From the NCBI GenBank assembly GCA_902806355.1, contig CADCWI010000101.1, positions 1 through 17,896 on the forward strand: a stretch of DNA of 17,896 nucleotides. The letters run 5' to 3'. Source of the stretch: an uncultured Thermomicrobiales bacterium. Lineage in GTDB: Bacteria > Chloroflexota > Chloroflexia > Thermomicrobiales > UBA6265. Each line of letters begins with the position of its first letter. The stretch's first letter is position 1. Shown piece after piece: positions 7,339-15,603 of this stretch. Made by a program: the position numbers and the translations under genes. The notes beneath the pieces are model-generated. The model saw nothing but the letters and a program-made list of their open reading frames with translations. It searched no databases and was not told where the DNA came from.

Positions 7339-8892
7339 ATGCCCCCCACATCGTCTCGCTGGGGGATCGCCCGGCCCGATCCGCGGCCCTTTGCCAAGAC
7401 CGATCGTGCCTTCGTCCTCACGCCGGTCGCCGAAGGACCCGATCGCGAGGCGGTGAAAAACTTCATCACGCTGATCGAGCGTGAGCAGGCGGAACTGGCG
7501 ACCGAGTTGGGATGCTCACTCACCTTCGGGGCACCACCGGCTGATGGAGCCTTATTGGCGCAATGCCTGATCGGCCCCGCGTCAATGAATCCGGACCTCC
7601 GCGAAGTACGCCGATCACTACGCGTGCCCGATCCTGGTGAAGCCCATGTCTGGATCGACCGCGACCGCCGGACCGTCGTGATCGACGGTCCGGGCATCGA
7701 AGCCATCGGTGCCGCCTTTCAGTTCCTCCGAACCGCGATTCGATCCGGCACGTCATTGACCACCAGCGCGAGCCCGGTGAATCCAGCGCAGGTGGTCGGA
7801 TCCATCCGCGCCGAAGTAGCCACAACCTATCCCGCATTCGCCCTGCGCTCAATCGATTGGGGCGAGATCCTGGCGCGACACCACGACCCGATCATGGCGT
7901 CCGGTGCGTCCCTTCCGGCGCTGCAGCGCCTGTTCGCGGAGCTTGGAGACGCCCATACCTGGGTGCGCGGAGCGCACATCAATGGCCGTTGGCCTTACCG
8001 CGTTTGGGCCGATCGTGCCTCGGCGACGCTGACCGATGTGCCAGTTTGGTCGGCCGGATGGGATGCAGGGGCACGACCGAGTGATCATGTGCTTGATGTC
8101 GACACCCATGACTGGTGGAGCCGGACATCGGCAACGTCCCGAACCAGGCCCATGGTCGCCGGCTACCGGATGATGGCTGGGCGGGTCACGGCCGAGCGCA
8201 CCTTTCGTGTCCGGAAGGCCAGCGGGGACATCATTACGTGGACCGAAGGCTGCCCGGCATTTCCGTGGCAGGAGCCAGTGTCATGGCATGGGCGCCCGTC
8301 CGGTACCGGATATCTGGCCATTCGCGGATGGCTCACCGGAAGCGAGTGGTGTGACAGCATTGACACGGCCCTGACGGGGCTTGCGTTGTGCCCGCGACTG
8401 ATCGTCGATCTGCGGGGAAACGTCGGTGGCAGCCTGATCGCTGCCCAGGCGTTCCGTGACCGCTTCTTGACGGGCGTGACTAACCTCGGCAGCATCCGTT
8501 TCTCGCGAGGCGATGGCACACTCGGCGGGCCTTCTCGGATCCTCGGCGAGCCACCTGCCAATGGTTCCCACTGGACGAGGCCGGTGCGTTTTCTGATAGA
8601 CCGCCAGACGTATTCGGCCAGCGAGGATGCGATCCTCGGCCTCCAGGGCCTGCCACACGTCCAGGTCGCTGGCGAACCGTCTGGTGGCGGAAGCGGTCGC
8701 CCGCGCACGTTCCCGCTGATGCACGGCATGTCCGCGTCCGTAAGCACCGCGCTGACATTCGACCGGCACGGGCGTTGCATTGAGGGCGCGGGCATCCCCG
8801 TCGATCTCGCGCTGCCTGTCCTCACATCACTCAGGCAACCAACCCGGATCTCACCGGAGGCCATCCTGTCAACTGCCGATACAGGCTGGTAG
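7339..8892 (+). CDS. S41 family (C-terminal-processing/tricorn-type) serine peptidase
   Basis: 517 residues from ATG at 7339 (a GTG sits directly before it at 7336). No Shine-Dalgarno is seen, but the AI-2E-family stop is 12 bases upstream, so reinitiation is likely. After an N-terminal region of unclear fold, LFAELGDAHTWV near residues 194-205 matches the helical segment before the S41 core. A stretch near SAGWDAGARPSDHVLDVD resembles a PDZ-like 'aGlrpGD' loop. The core has LIVDLRGNVGGS near 354-365, the nucleophile region TYSASE (424-429, Ser426/Ser428 with Glu429), AGEPSGGGSG, and the terminal GIPVDLALPV. These are standard S41 landmarks. No signal peptide or membrane anchor is visible, unlike the common exported CtpA type. 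Substrate unknown. Confidence 0.82.
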   Translation: MPPTSSRWGIARPDPRPFAKTDRAFVLTPVAEGPDREAVKNFITLIEREQAELATELGCSLTFGAPPADGALLAQCLIGPASMNPDLREVRRSLRVPDPGEAHVWIDRDRRTVVIDGPGIEAIGAAFQFLRTAIRSGTSLTTSASPVNPAQVVGSIRAEVATTYPAFALRSIDWGEILARHHDPIMASGASLPALQRLFAELGDAHTWVRGAHINGRWPYRVWADRASATLTDVPVWSAGWDAGARPSDHVLDVDTHDWWSRTSATSRTRPMVAGYRMMAGRVTAERTFRVRKASGDIITWTEGCPAFPWQEPVSWHGRPSGTGYLAIRGWLTGSEWCDSIDTALTGLALCPRLIVDLRGNVGGSLIAAQAFRDRFLTGVTNLGSIRFSRGDGTLGGPSRILGEPPANGSHWTRPVRFLIDRQTYSASEDAILGLQGLPHVQVAGEPSGGGSGRPRTFPLMHGMSASVSTALTFDRHGRCIEGAGIPVDLALPVLTSLRQPTRISPEAILSTADTGW

Positions 8893-8967
8893 ACAGGTTC
8901 GGTTCTGGAACACACCATGCGATGATCTACGGCAAGTTGACATTCGCTCAAGTGACAAGGATGACAT

Positions 8968-9762
8968 GTGAGTGGCGGTACACCGGGCAAGATCAAGGTC
9001 AGCATTCAGATCTCCCCGCAGCACGGGACGTTCGAGCAGAATCGAAAGGCATGGATCGAGGCCGATGATCTCGGCGTCGATGTCATCTTCAACTGGGACC
9101 ATTTCTACCCATTGAGCGGAGAGCCCGACGGTCTCCACTTCGAGTGCTGGACAAGTCTGGCGTCGATGGGCGAGGTAACTCAACGGGCACAGATCGGCGC
9201 GCTCGTCACCTGCAATTCCTACCGCAACCCGAACCTGCTCGCCGACATGGCCCGAACCGTCGATCACATCTCGGACGGACGCCTCATCCTTGGCATCGGA
9301 TCGGGTTGGTTCGAGCGCGATTACTTCAACTACGGGTACGAGTTTGGAACGGCTGGAGATCGCCTCCGCGCGCTCGACCGCGACCTTCCGATCATCAAGG
9401 AGCGGTTCGGCAAGCTGAACCCGGGACCCGTCAATGGCTCGATTCCGATCCTCATCGGCGGCGGCGGGGAGAAGGTCACGCTCCGGATCGTCGCCGAGCA
9501 CGGGGACATTTGGCACACCTTTGGCGATCCGGAGACGGCGGCCCACAAGGCCGGCGTCCTCGACGACTGGTGTGCCAAGGTCGGGCGCGACCCTAGGGCA
9601 ATCGAGCGATCGGTCGGTCTCAGCCCTGACAAACTTGACCAGGCCGACACGTACATCGAGCACGGCTTCACGCACTTCCAAACGAGTGCTTCGGGACCGG
9701 ACTTCGACCTCGGCCCGCTCCGCGAGATGCTCGCGTGGCGGGACGGCAAGAACAACGGATAG
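8968..9762 (+). CDS. LLM class flavin oxidoreductase, probably F420-dependent
   Basis: 264 residues from a GTG at 8968, preceded by AAGGA with a seven-base spacer. Bacterial-luciferase-like (alpha/beta)8 pattern: an early [11 protein letters not shown] strand with the DH pair, LGALVT-like [30 protein letters not shown] in the middle, then [19 protein letters not shown], which is the typical F420-dependent LLM signature, and [10 protein letters not shown] near residues 154-163. These enzymes use coenzyme F420 or FMN to transfer hydride to small organic substrates; the substrate is not predictable. At 264 residues it is a little short of the usual 280-340 but has all core blocks. It follows the S41 gene by 75 bases and is the last rightward gene before a palindromic terminator. 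F420 dependence fits the suggested Chloroflexota origin. Confidence 0.82.
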   Translation: MSGGTPGKIKVSIQISPQHGTFEQNRKAWIEADDLGVDVIFNWDHFYPLSGEPDGLHFECWTSLASMGEVTQRAQIGALVTCNSYRNPNLLADMARTVDHISDGRLILGIGSGWFERDYFNYGYEFGTAGDRLRALDRDLPIIKERFGKLNPGPVNGSIPILIGGGGEKVTLRIVAEHGDIWHTFGDPETAAHKAGVLDDWCAKVGRDPRAIERSVGLSPDKLDQADTYIEHGFTHFQTSASGPDFDLGPLREMLAWRDGKNNG

Positions 9763-9778
9763 CACCAGCGTCTGGCGA

Positions 9779-9814
9779 GAAGGGCGAGGATGGTCATGAC
9801 CATCCTCGCCCTTC
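9779..9814. terminator. Perfect 36-bp palindrome, bidirectional terminator between convergent genes
   Basis: The arm gaagggcgaggatggtca (9779-9796) is followed directly by its exact reverse complement (9797-9814). Folded as RNA this gives a long GC-rich stem with a minimal loop on either strand. It lies 17 bases after the LLM oxidoreductase stop and 175 bases beyond the stop of the convergent debranching-enzyme gene. There is no T-run on either side, so it may act as a Rho-independent-like or mRNA 3'-end stabilising hairpin instead of a classical intrinsic terminator. Confidence 0.7.
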
Positions 9815-9989
9815 CCATGGATGTGGCCTGACCGATTCGGTCGGCGCCCACGAGTCCGCCGACGGCGACCCGGAACCTGCTGGCGCAGGCGCTCGGGCAA
9901 CCGAGCCGGGAAGTGGCATTGGGCATCGTCATCAAAGCGCAGCAACGGAATGAATCCGCTCGATTGCGTTGTAATTCCTGAAGCGTTGG

Positions 9990-11936
9990 CTACCCTGAGC
10001 CGCTTCCAGGCTCGATGCCGGCCAAGATCCGGTGCGCGAGCAGTCCTGCCCCCGCTGCCCACGCCTGAGGCCGGCAACTTACCGGATACCTGACCGGTCC
10101 CGCGCCGGGATGGTCAGCGAATCCACAGTACAGCTCATCGAGCCGCCTGTCTGGATCGAACCGGCTTGTCGCGACAAGCCGGTTCGCGATATCGTGCGCC
10201 AGGTCCTCATGACCATAGCGCGTCATCCCGGCCATCGCGAGGCTCGAGTCGTGTGGCCAGCTGCTGCCGTTGTGGTAGCTCATCGGGTTGTACGTCGCCA
10301 TCGAGGAGCTGAGGGTCCGGACACCCCAGGGACAGAGCATGTCGTCGGCACAGAGGCGTGTCGCCACCAGCGCCGCTCGTTCGGGAGTTGGCACTCCACA
10401 AAAGAGGAGGTGGCCCGGGTTCGAGCTGATCGCGTCGACTGGGATCCCAATGCCATCGAGCGCCTGCGCGTAGAAACCGGCGTCCTCCAGCCAGAAACGC
10501 TCCTCAATGATCGTCCGGACATCCTCTGCCAACGCGACGAGTTCCTTCGCCCAAACGCCGTCGCCACGCCTCTCGACCACACCTGCCAGCCAGGAGAAGG
10601 CCGCGAACGCATACCCCTGGACCTCCACCAGCGCAATCGGTCCCGTCACCTCATCACCGTTGGCGAAATGCAGGGAATCACCGCTGTCCTTCCATCCCTG
10701 CTGGCTGATATGGGCGAAGTCCTGCGCGACGCCCCCGAAGCGGAGCAACCCATCCCCCGAGGACTCCTGGGATCGGCGAATCCACTGCAATGCCCGCTTA
10801 ACGTTCGGTACCACGTCGTCATACAGGGGATCGTCCGGATACCAGCGCATGTGCTCGGCAAAGGTCATCACGAACAGGGGCGTTGAATCGATCGATCCGA
10901 AGTAGGGCGTATGCGGGATCTGATGCGAGCGGGCCATGTGGCCATATCGCATCTCGTGCAGGATCTTGCCCGGCTCCTCCTCCCGGAACCGGTCTTCCTT
11001 GTTTCCCTGCAACGCGGCGAGGGTCCGCAGCGTGGCGGCTGACCGCTCGGGATAGACGTGCATCGTCTGTAGCGCGACGATCAGGCTGTCGCGGCCGAAC
11101 GGTGATATGAACCAGGGAATGCCAGCCGCCGTCATCATCCCGTCAGGGAACGACGTATACAGCAGCGCCAGGTCACGGTCGCATCGGGCGATGAACGCGT
11201 CGAAGGAGTCGTCACCCGTTTCAACCTGCAGCTTCGCGTCGAAACCCTCGTTCGTCGCGAACGACCCGAAGGGAACCGGCTCGTCTCCCGCAACTCGTGG
11301 CGTCAGGTCGAGGTGCACCACGGTCAAACCATGGGGTTCGAGGGAGAGGTCGTACGCAATGCTCACGAACGCCTCGGGCGCCCCGTCTTCAGAGGTGCGT
11401 ACCGATCCGGATACGTCATGGGGCAACGGCGACGCCGTGATCGCCAGTTCACTCTCTGGCTGCGTATCGTGGCGCGTCAGCAATCGGACGCGTTCGAGAT
11501 TCTCAAGGTCAGGCTGCTGTGGGATGGCCGGATCCGCCGAGGGCATCCCCCGCACGCTGAAGATGTCGCGAAAGTCCGAGCCAACGACGACGTCCAGTTG
11601 CACGCCTACCGGAATGGGGGTGAAGTTTGTCAGCTCCAGGTCAATGCTCAAGCCGGTGTCCAGGCGTGCCCGCTGCTCGATAGCCAAGCCGTGCGGACGC
11701 AACTCGATGTCTCCCATCGGGAGCGTCGGGTTGGCGAGATTCCGGACGATTTCCTGATCACCCACTTGCCGCACACTCAGGATGTCGCAATCCTGAGTGT
11801 TGATCTTCAACTCGAACGAGCTGAGCACGCGAGTGTCTCGGAAGAACATGCCCGCCTCTCGCATGCCTCCCCTGGCGACGTCGCTCCCGATCAGGCACAA
11901 CTCGTTGTTCTTGATCACAAACGTCGATTCGAGCAC
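9990..11936 (-). CDS. Glycogen-debranching-type amylo-alpha-1,6-glucosidase
   Basis: 648 residues from a GTG at 11936, chosen because AGGAG lies six bases upstream; the open frame back to 12026 would overlap the permease gene. The N-terminal part (about 1-220) matches the beta-rich GDE N-terminal domain: GGMREAGMFFRDTRVLSSFEL near 24-44 fits the family's 'G...RDTR.L' start. The C-terminal (alpha/alpha)6 barrel has WFISPFGRDSLIVALQTM with Asp283, and a HNGSSWPHDSSLA block starting at residue 555, both hallmarks of the archaeal/bacterial debranching amylo-glucosidase group. Members hydrolyse alpha-1,6 or related glucosidic bonds; the exact substrate is uncertain. No signal peptide, so it is cytoplasmic. 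It lies 55 bases downstream of the permease and likely acts on the imported oligosaccharide. Confidence 0.85.
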   Translation of the reverse strand: MLESTFVIKNNELCLIGSDVARGGMREAGMFFRDTRVLSSFELKINTQDCDILSVRQVGDQEIVRNLANPTLPMGDIELRPHGLAIEQRARLDTGLSIDLELTNFTPIPVGVQLDVVVGSDFRDIFSVRGMPSADPAIPQQPDLENLERVRLLTRHDTQPESELAITASPLPHDVSGSVRTSEDGAPEAFVSIAYDLSLEPHGLTVVHLDLTPRVAGDEPVPFGSFATNEGFDAKLQVETGDDSFDAFIARCDRDLALLYTSFPDGMMTAAGIPWFISPFGRDSLIVALQTMHVYPERSAATLRTLAALQGNKEDRFREEEPGKILHEMRYGHMARSHQIPHTPYFGSIDSTPLFVMTFAEHMRWYPDDPLYDDVVPNVKRALQWIRRSQESSGDGLLRFGGVAQDFAHISQQGWKDSGDSLHFANGDEVTGPIALVEVQGYAFAAFSWLAGVVERRGDGVWAKELVALAEDVRTIIEERFWLEDAGFYAQALDGIGIPVDAISSNPGHLLFCGVPTPERAALVATRLCADDMLCPWGVRTLSSSMATYNPMSYHNGSSWPHDSSLAMAGMTRYGHEDLAHDIANRLVATSRFDPDRRLDELYCGFADHPGAGPVRYPVSCRPQAWAAGAGLLAHRILAGIEPGSGSG

Positions 11937-11991
11937 GCACAACTCCTGGACATCGCCCCGCGCGGAGCACGATGTGCCCTGCTGAGCTTTG

Positions 11992-12900
11992 TCAGCCCTT
12001 GATGCCCGAGGACACGTTGCTGGCAATGAAGTACCGCTGGAAGGTGATGAAGAATATGGCCATCGGCACTGTCGTGATCACCGAGATCGCCATCAGCACC
12101 GGCCAGTTCGTGTTGTACTCCGCGCGGAAGTTGGCCAGCCCGACCGGCAACGTGTAGAGGTCGGTCGAGCCGCCGCTGATGAACAGTAGCGGCTCGAGGA
12201 AGGCGTTCCAGCTCCCCTGGAACCCGAAGATCGCCAGCGCCGTCAGGGCCGGGATGGAATTCGGCAGAACGATGTGGCGAAAGATCTGGTAGCGGCTGGC
12301 ACCGTCGACGCGGGCCGCCTCCTCCAGGTCGAGCGGCAGCGCCTCGAAGAACTGCTTCATCAGGAAGATGCCGAAGGCGTCGGCCAGGAACGGGATCGTC
12401 AGTGCTCCGTATGTGTCGAACAGGTTGAGGTTGTCGAGCAGGATGAACTTCGGGATGACTGTCACGATCCCGGGCACCATCATCGTCCCCAGCACAAGCA
12501 GGAACAGGAAGTCGCGGCCGGGAAACTGCATTCGCGCGAAGGCGTAGCCTGCCATCGTGTCCATGATTGCCCGACCGGCGATCCAGACCAGCGCGACGAG
12601 CAGGCTGTTACCGAACCAGCGCGTGATGTTGGAATCGAAGGCCGTCCGGTAGGCGGCGGTTGTCGGTGCGTCCGGCCAGAACATGTTGCCAAAGGTCAGT
12701 TGCGCCGCCTCCGGGCTCGTCTTCAGCGATGTCGCGATACTGAAGACGAACGGCACGAACATCAGCAGCGCCACGAAGACCAGGACGAGCAGCGCCAGGA
12801 TCTGGATCACTCGCTCCGTCGCTGTCTGCGGCCCGCTGACCTCGCCGGTCGCCGCCTTGCGGACGTCGCGCCTAAGGGCGCGATCGAGCGTCGTCGCCAT
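11992..12900 (-). CDS. Carbohydrate ABC transporter permease, MalG type
   Basis: 302 residues from ATG at 12900, with a strong AGGAGGT six bases upstream. About six membrane helices are seen, starting at residues 32-57, which is the usual fold of the second sugar permease. The cytoplasmic EAA loop EEAARVDGASRYQIFRHI begins near residue 193 and contacts the ATPase. The C-terminus ends RYFIASNVSSGIKG, typical of MalG-like proteins (family consensus ends in GaVKG or similar). It starts 18 bases after the MalF-like gene and pairs with it to form the membrane channel. It belongs to the CUT1 type handling oligosaccharides, glycerol-phosphate or similar ligands; the ligand is unknown. Confidence 0.93.
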   Translation of the reverse strand: MATTLDRALRRDVRKAATGEVSGPQTATERVIQILALLVLVFVALLMFVPFVFSIATSLKTSPEAAQLTFGNMFWPDAPTTAAYRTAFDSNITRWFGNSLLVALVWIAGRAIMDTMAGYAFARMQFPGRDFLFLLVLGTMMVPGIVTVIPKFILLDNLNLFDTYGALTIPFLADAFGIFLMKQFFEALPLDLEEAARVDGASRYQIFRHIVLPNSIPALTALAIFGFQGSWNAFLEPLLFISGGSTDLYTLPVGLANFRAEYNTNWPVLMAISVITTVPMAIFFITFQRYFIASNVSSGIKG

Positions 12901-12918
12901 GCGTGTACCTCCTGGTCG

Positions 12919-13899
12919 CTAGTCGTTACCGGTATCCGAGAGAAACCGTCGTTGGATCAGGTAGATCGTCAGGATGATCGCGAACAGGACCACCGCAATC
13001 GCCGAAGCTGCGCCCATTGCGTATCCTCGGAAGCCCTGCTCGAAAACCAGGTAGCCGAGCGTCAGCGTCGTCTTAGCGGGCGAGCCGCCGGGCGTCATCA
13101 CGTAGATCTGGTCGAACACCTGAAAGGTCCCGATGAAGCCGAGGGTGATCACGAAGAAAATGACCGGCCGCAGCAGTGGCACCGTGATCTGGAAGAACTG
13201 CTGCCGCTTGTTGGCGCCATCAAGCGAAGCCGCCTCGTAGACATCGCCGGAGATGCCCTGCAACCCGGCCAGGAAGATGACCATCAGCGAGCCCATCGTC
13301 GTCCAAATGTTCATCATCATGATCGAGAGCAGGGCCACGCTCGGACCGGCCAGCCATGGGTTGACGCTGCCGACGCCGACGTAGCCGAGCGCCATCTCGA
13401 TCACGCCCTGCGGATTGCTCAGCCAGGGCGGCCTCGGTGTCGTGAAGCCGAGTTGGCGAAGTAAAAAATTGATCAGCCCGTTCTGCTGATAGAGCCAGAG
13501 GAAAATGATCGAGATCACGACCGAAGAGCTGATGGAGGGAAAATAGAATGCGGTCCGGAAGAATCCCTTGCCAGGGATCGCCCGGTTTGCGATCACGGCC
13601 AGCACCACCGCGAGGAATGTCTGCATTGGCACCACACCCAGTGAGAACCAGATCGTGTTCCGGAGCGCGATCTCGAAATCCGGATCCTGGAAGAGGTCGC
13701 GATAGTTGGCGAGCCCCCGGAACGGGCGCCCCGGTTCGATGAGGCTCCACTCGTGGAAGCTGACCCAAAAGACCTGAACAATTGGCCAGAAGACGAACAC
13801 CGACAACACGATCAGCGCCGGCGCCAGGAACACCCAGCCGGCGCGCGCGTCCTCGACCGCGATCGGGTTGCGGTTCCTGCGGCGACCCATCGTTGCCAT
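12919..13899 (-). CDS. Carbohydrate ABC transporter permease, MalF type
   Basis: 326 residues from ATG at 13899, chosen because GGAGG lies eight bases upstream. The frame is open to 13986 with other ATGs at 13914, 13905 and 13890, but the upstream extension would run into the hairpin at 13986-14029. Six membrane helices are expected, the first at about residues 22-45 (WVFLAPALIVLSVFVFWPIV). The EAA loop EAASLDGANKRQQFFQITVP starts at residue 222. The stretch ALVGTFQVFDQIYVMTPGGSP-like segment (IGTFQVFDQIYVMTPGGSP here) is a classic MalF/UgpA feature of the CUT1 family. Next to the MalG-like gene and downstream of the binding protein, it forms the import channel. No ATPase gene is nearby, so a shared one must serve it. 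Confidence 0.93.
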   Translation of the reverse strand: MATMGRRRNRNPIAVEDARAGWVFLAPALIVLSVFVFWPIVQVFWVSFHEWSLIEPGRPFRGLANYRDLFQDPDFEIALRNTIWFSLGVVPMQTFLAVVLAVIANRAIPGKGFFRTAFYFPSISSSVVISIIFLWLYQQNGLINFLLRQLGFTTPRPPWLSNPQGVIEMALGYVGVGSVNPWLAGPSVALLSIMMMNIWTTMGSLMVIFLAGLQGISGDVYEAASLDGANKRQQFFQITVPLLRPVIFFVITLGFIGTFQVFDQIYVMTPGGSPAKTTLTLGYLVFEQGFRGYAMGAASAIAVVLFAIILTIYLIQRRFLSDTGND

Positions 13900-13985
13900 A
13901 CACATCGCCTCCATGCAAAGCGAGGGACCACTCCCGTCTCTCGCCCCTTCCCCTCGGTATGCAACCTTGCGATCCGGACGGAGCA

Positions 13986-14029
13986 CGACGAGACAGGGTC
14001 ACGCCTGAAGGCGTGACCCTGTCTCGTCG
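13986..14029 (-). terminator. 20-bp-arm hairpin between binding-protein and permease genes
   Basis: Arms at 13986-14005 and 14010-14029 are exact reverse complements (plus-strand left arm cgacgagacagggtcacgcc), with a four-base loop. The hairpin begins eight bases after the binding-protein stop (14037) and ends 86 bases before the MalF-like start. Position and strength fit a partial terminator or 3'-end stabiliser that raises binding-protein mRNA over permease mRNA, a common arrangement in sugar ABC operons. No T-run follows it on the minus strand. Confidence 0.7.
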
Positions 14030-14036
14030 ATGCGGG

Positions 14037-15380
14037 CTACCCGGTCAACTGGATGTTGTTCTGGGCAGCCGTCACGATCTGCGCCTGCGCCTCGGCAACG
14101 TCGATCTGCCCGGCAAAAAGCGACTGCAGGGCCGCATTGGCGTCAGTCGCGAACGTCTGCCCGCCAGGGCCGTATTGCACCGCCGTCGCATAGGCTCCGG
14201 CCGCGAGATACGGCGCCCGCTCGGGGAAGAGAGTAAGGAACTCGCTCTCCAGGGATCTGAGGGCCGGCAGCGCCAGGCCAGACGGCAGGGCGGCGCGGGC
14301 GCCTTCGACGTTGGTCAGGTAGTTGACGAGCACCCAGGCGGCATCCGGATTTTGGGAGCCGGCGAAGATCGAGTACGAGTTGGTGAAGGCCGGCGTCCCT
14401 GGCCCGGCCGGACCCTCCGGCAGCTCCGCGACCTCGAACGGCTTGTCCGGCGCGTTCTGCTCGAGCGCCGGGAACATCCAGTTGCCCTCGAAGACCATCG
14501 AGGTCAGGCCCTGGATAAATGCGTCACCCGGCCAGCCGGCACCAATATCGGCCGCGGTCGCCGAGAGTCCATCCCTGTAGAGTCCATAGTAAAACTCAAG
14601 TGCCTGGGTAGCTTCCTCCGAATCGAGCGCGATCGCGGTCACCTCCTCGTTGGTGATGCTGCCACCCGCCTGATACAGGAAGATCACGAAGCGGTCGAAA
14701 GATGGATCGAGAGCCAGCGCTGGCTGACCGTTGGCGTCGAGCAACGTCTGCAGCGTCGAGCGCAACTCGTCCCAGGTCGTTGGCATCGACACCCCGGCGC
14801 TCTCCAATGCGCCCGGATTGTAGACGGCGCCGATTGGCGACCAGTCCTTCGGCAGCCCGTAGAGCGCGCCTTGCCAGGTGTAGGCGTTGACGAGCGGCTC
14901 GTAGAACATGTCTGCGGTGATCGAGTCCTCGGCCATGTAGTCGTCGATGGCAAGGAGCACGTTCCGCGACATGAAGTCCTGAGAGTACTCGTTCTGGACC
15001 ATGAAGACGTCGGCCACGTTGCCGGCGGCGATGTCCGCCTGGATTTTGACGAGGTACTCGGCGGCAACCGGCTCGTAGCTTACCTGGATGTTCGGATATT
15101 CGGTGGCGAAGCCTTCGAGGACGGTGCGGACGATATTTTGCTGGATCTCGTCGCCGAAACCAGTCAGGCGGACGGCACCTGTGGCGCGTTCCGCGACGAC
15201 CGAGGGCGGTGCCGAAGCGGCGGGCGAGGCAACCGGTGATGCCCCAGGCGATGCAACAGGCGACGCGGTCTGCGCCAGACCGGGAAAGACCCGGGCGCCT
15301 GCGACAGAAGCCCCAAGCGCGGCCGACCCCGTGACCAACGTACGGCGAGAAACATTGAGGTTCGACGATCTCCGATTCAT
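14037..15380 (-). CDS. Extracellular solute-binding protein of a CUT1 sugar ABC transporter, Tat-exported
   Basis: 447 residues from ATG at 15380; AAAGG lies eight bases upstream. The N-terminus carries a twin-arginine signal (SRRTLVTG, Arg12-Arg13) followed by a hydrophobic stretch, with likely cleavage near AGARVFPGLAQ (about residue 37). There is no lipobox Cys, so anchoring is not by a lipoprotein. Residues 38-60 are a low-complexity Ala-Ser-Pro-Val linker. The mature part has the family 1 (MalE-like) layout: VRLTGFGDEIQQNIVRTVLEGFATEYPNI, then DVFMVQNEYSQDFMSRNVLLAIDDYM, LYGLPKDWSPIGAVYNPGALE, and a C-terminal NPDAAWVLVNYLTN block. It delivers a sugar or similar ligand to the two permeases downstream. 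Ligand unknown. The Tat/linker style is typical of Thermomicrobia-like genomes. Confidence 0.92.
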   Translation of the reverse strand: MNRRSSNLNVSRRTLVTGSAALGASVAGARVFPGLAQTASPVASPGASPVASPAASAPPSVVAERATGAVRLTGFGDEIQQNIVRTVLEGFATEYPNIQVSYEPVAAEYLVKIQADIAAGNVADVFMVQNEYSQDFMSRNVLLAIDDYMAEDSITADMFYEPLVNAYTWQGALYGLPKDWSPIGAVYNPGALESAGVSMPTTWDELRSTLQTLLDANGQPALALDPSFDRFVIFLYQAGGSITNEEVTAIALDSEEATQALEFYYGLYRDGLSATAADIGAGWPGDAFIQGLTSMVFEGNWMFPALEQNAPDKPFEVAELPEGPAGPGTPAFTNSYSIFAGSQNPDAAWVLVNYLTNVEGARAALPSGLALPALRSLESEFLTLFPERAPYLAAGAYATAVQYGPGGQTFATDANAALQSLFAGQIDVAEAQAQIVTAAQNNIQLTG

Positions 15381-15404
15381 CACTATACCTTTCGATGGTG
15401 CCAC

Positions 15405-15441
15405 AGTGTCCGCCTGCCCTTGGACCGGGCAAGCGGACACT
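15405..15441 (-). promoter_or_regulatory. Near-perfect inverted repeat between isomerase stop and binding-protein start
   Basis: Arms agtgtccgcctgccc (15405-15419) and gggcaagcggacact (15427-15441) pair with a single mismatch (a C-A position, G-U in one orientation), with a seven-base loop. It lies 24 bases before the binding-protein ATG at 15380, on the minus strand, within the 223-base gap after the isomerase gene. It could be a terminator of the isomerase transcript, an operator, or a leader hairpin near the ribosome site. I see no T-run and no good promoter hexamers nearby, so the role is unsettled. Confidence 0.55.
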
Positions 15442-15603
15442 GGTGCAGAAGCGCATTCCGACAATCGCTGGTATCTCAGCAATTGGCGTGCCGATAACGA
15501 CAGAGGCCCGACTCCTGCCCGCGTTCTGGCAGCAAGCACCGAGCGGCCTGGTCCGACCGGAGAATCGACGATCGCGTCCGGTGTCCCGGCAACATCGAGA
15601 GCG

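Noticed and set aside
8937..8942. A perfect TTGACA upstream of the LLM oxidoreductase
   Set aside because: The -10 position 17 bases on reads GATGAC and overlaps the ribosome-binding site, so it cannot serve this start.
12274..15239. Long plus-strand frames antisense to the permease and binding-protein genes
   Set aside because: Composition is rich in Arg, His, Gln and Asp without domains, and the opposite strand encodes unmistakable ABC transporter proteins.
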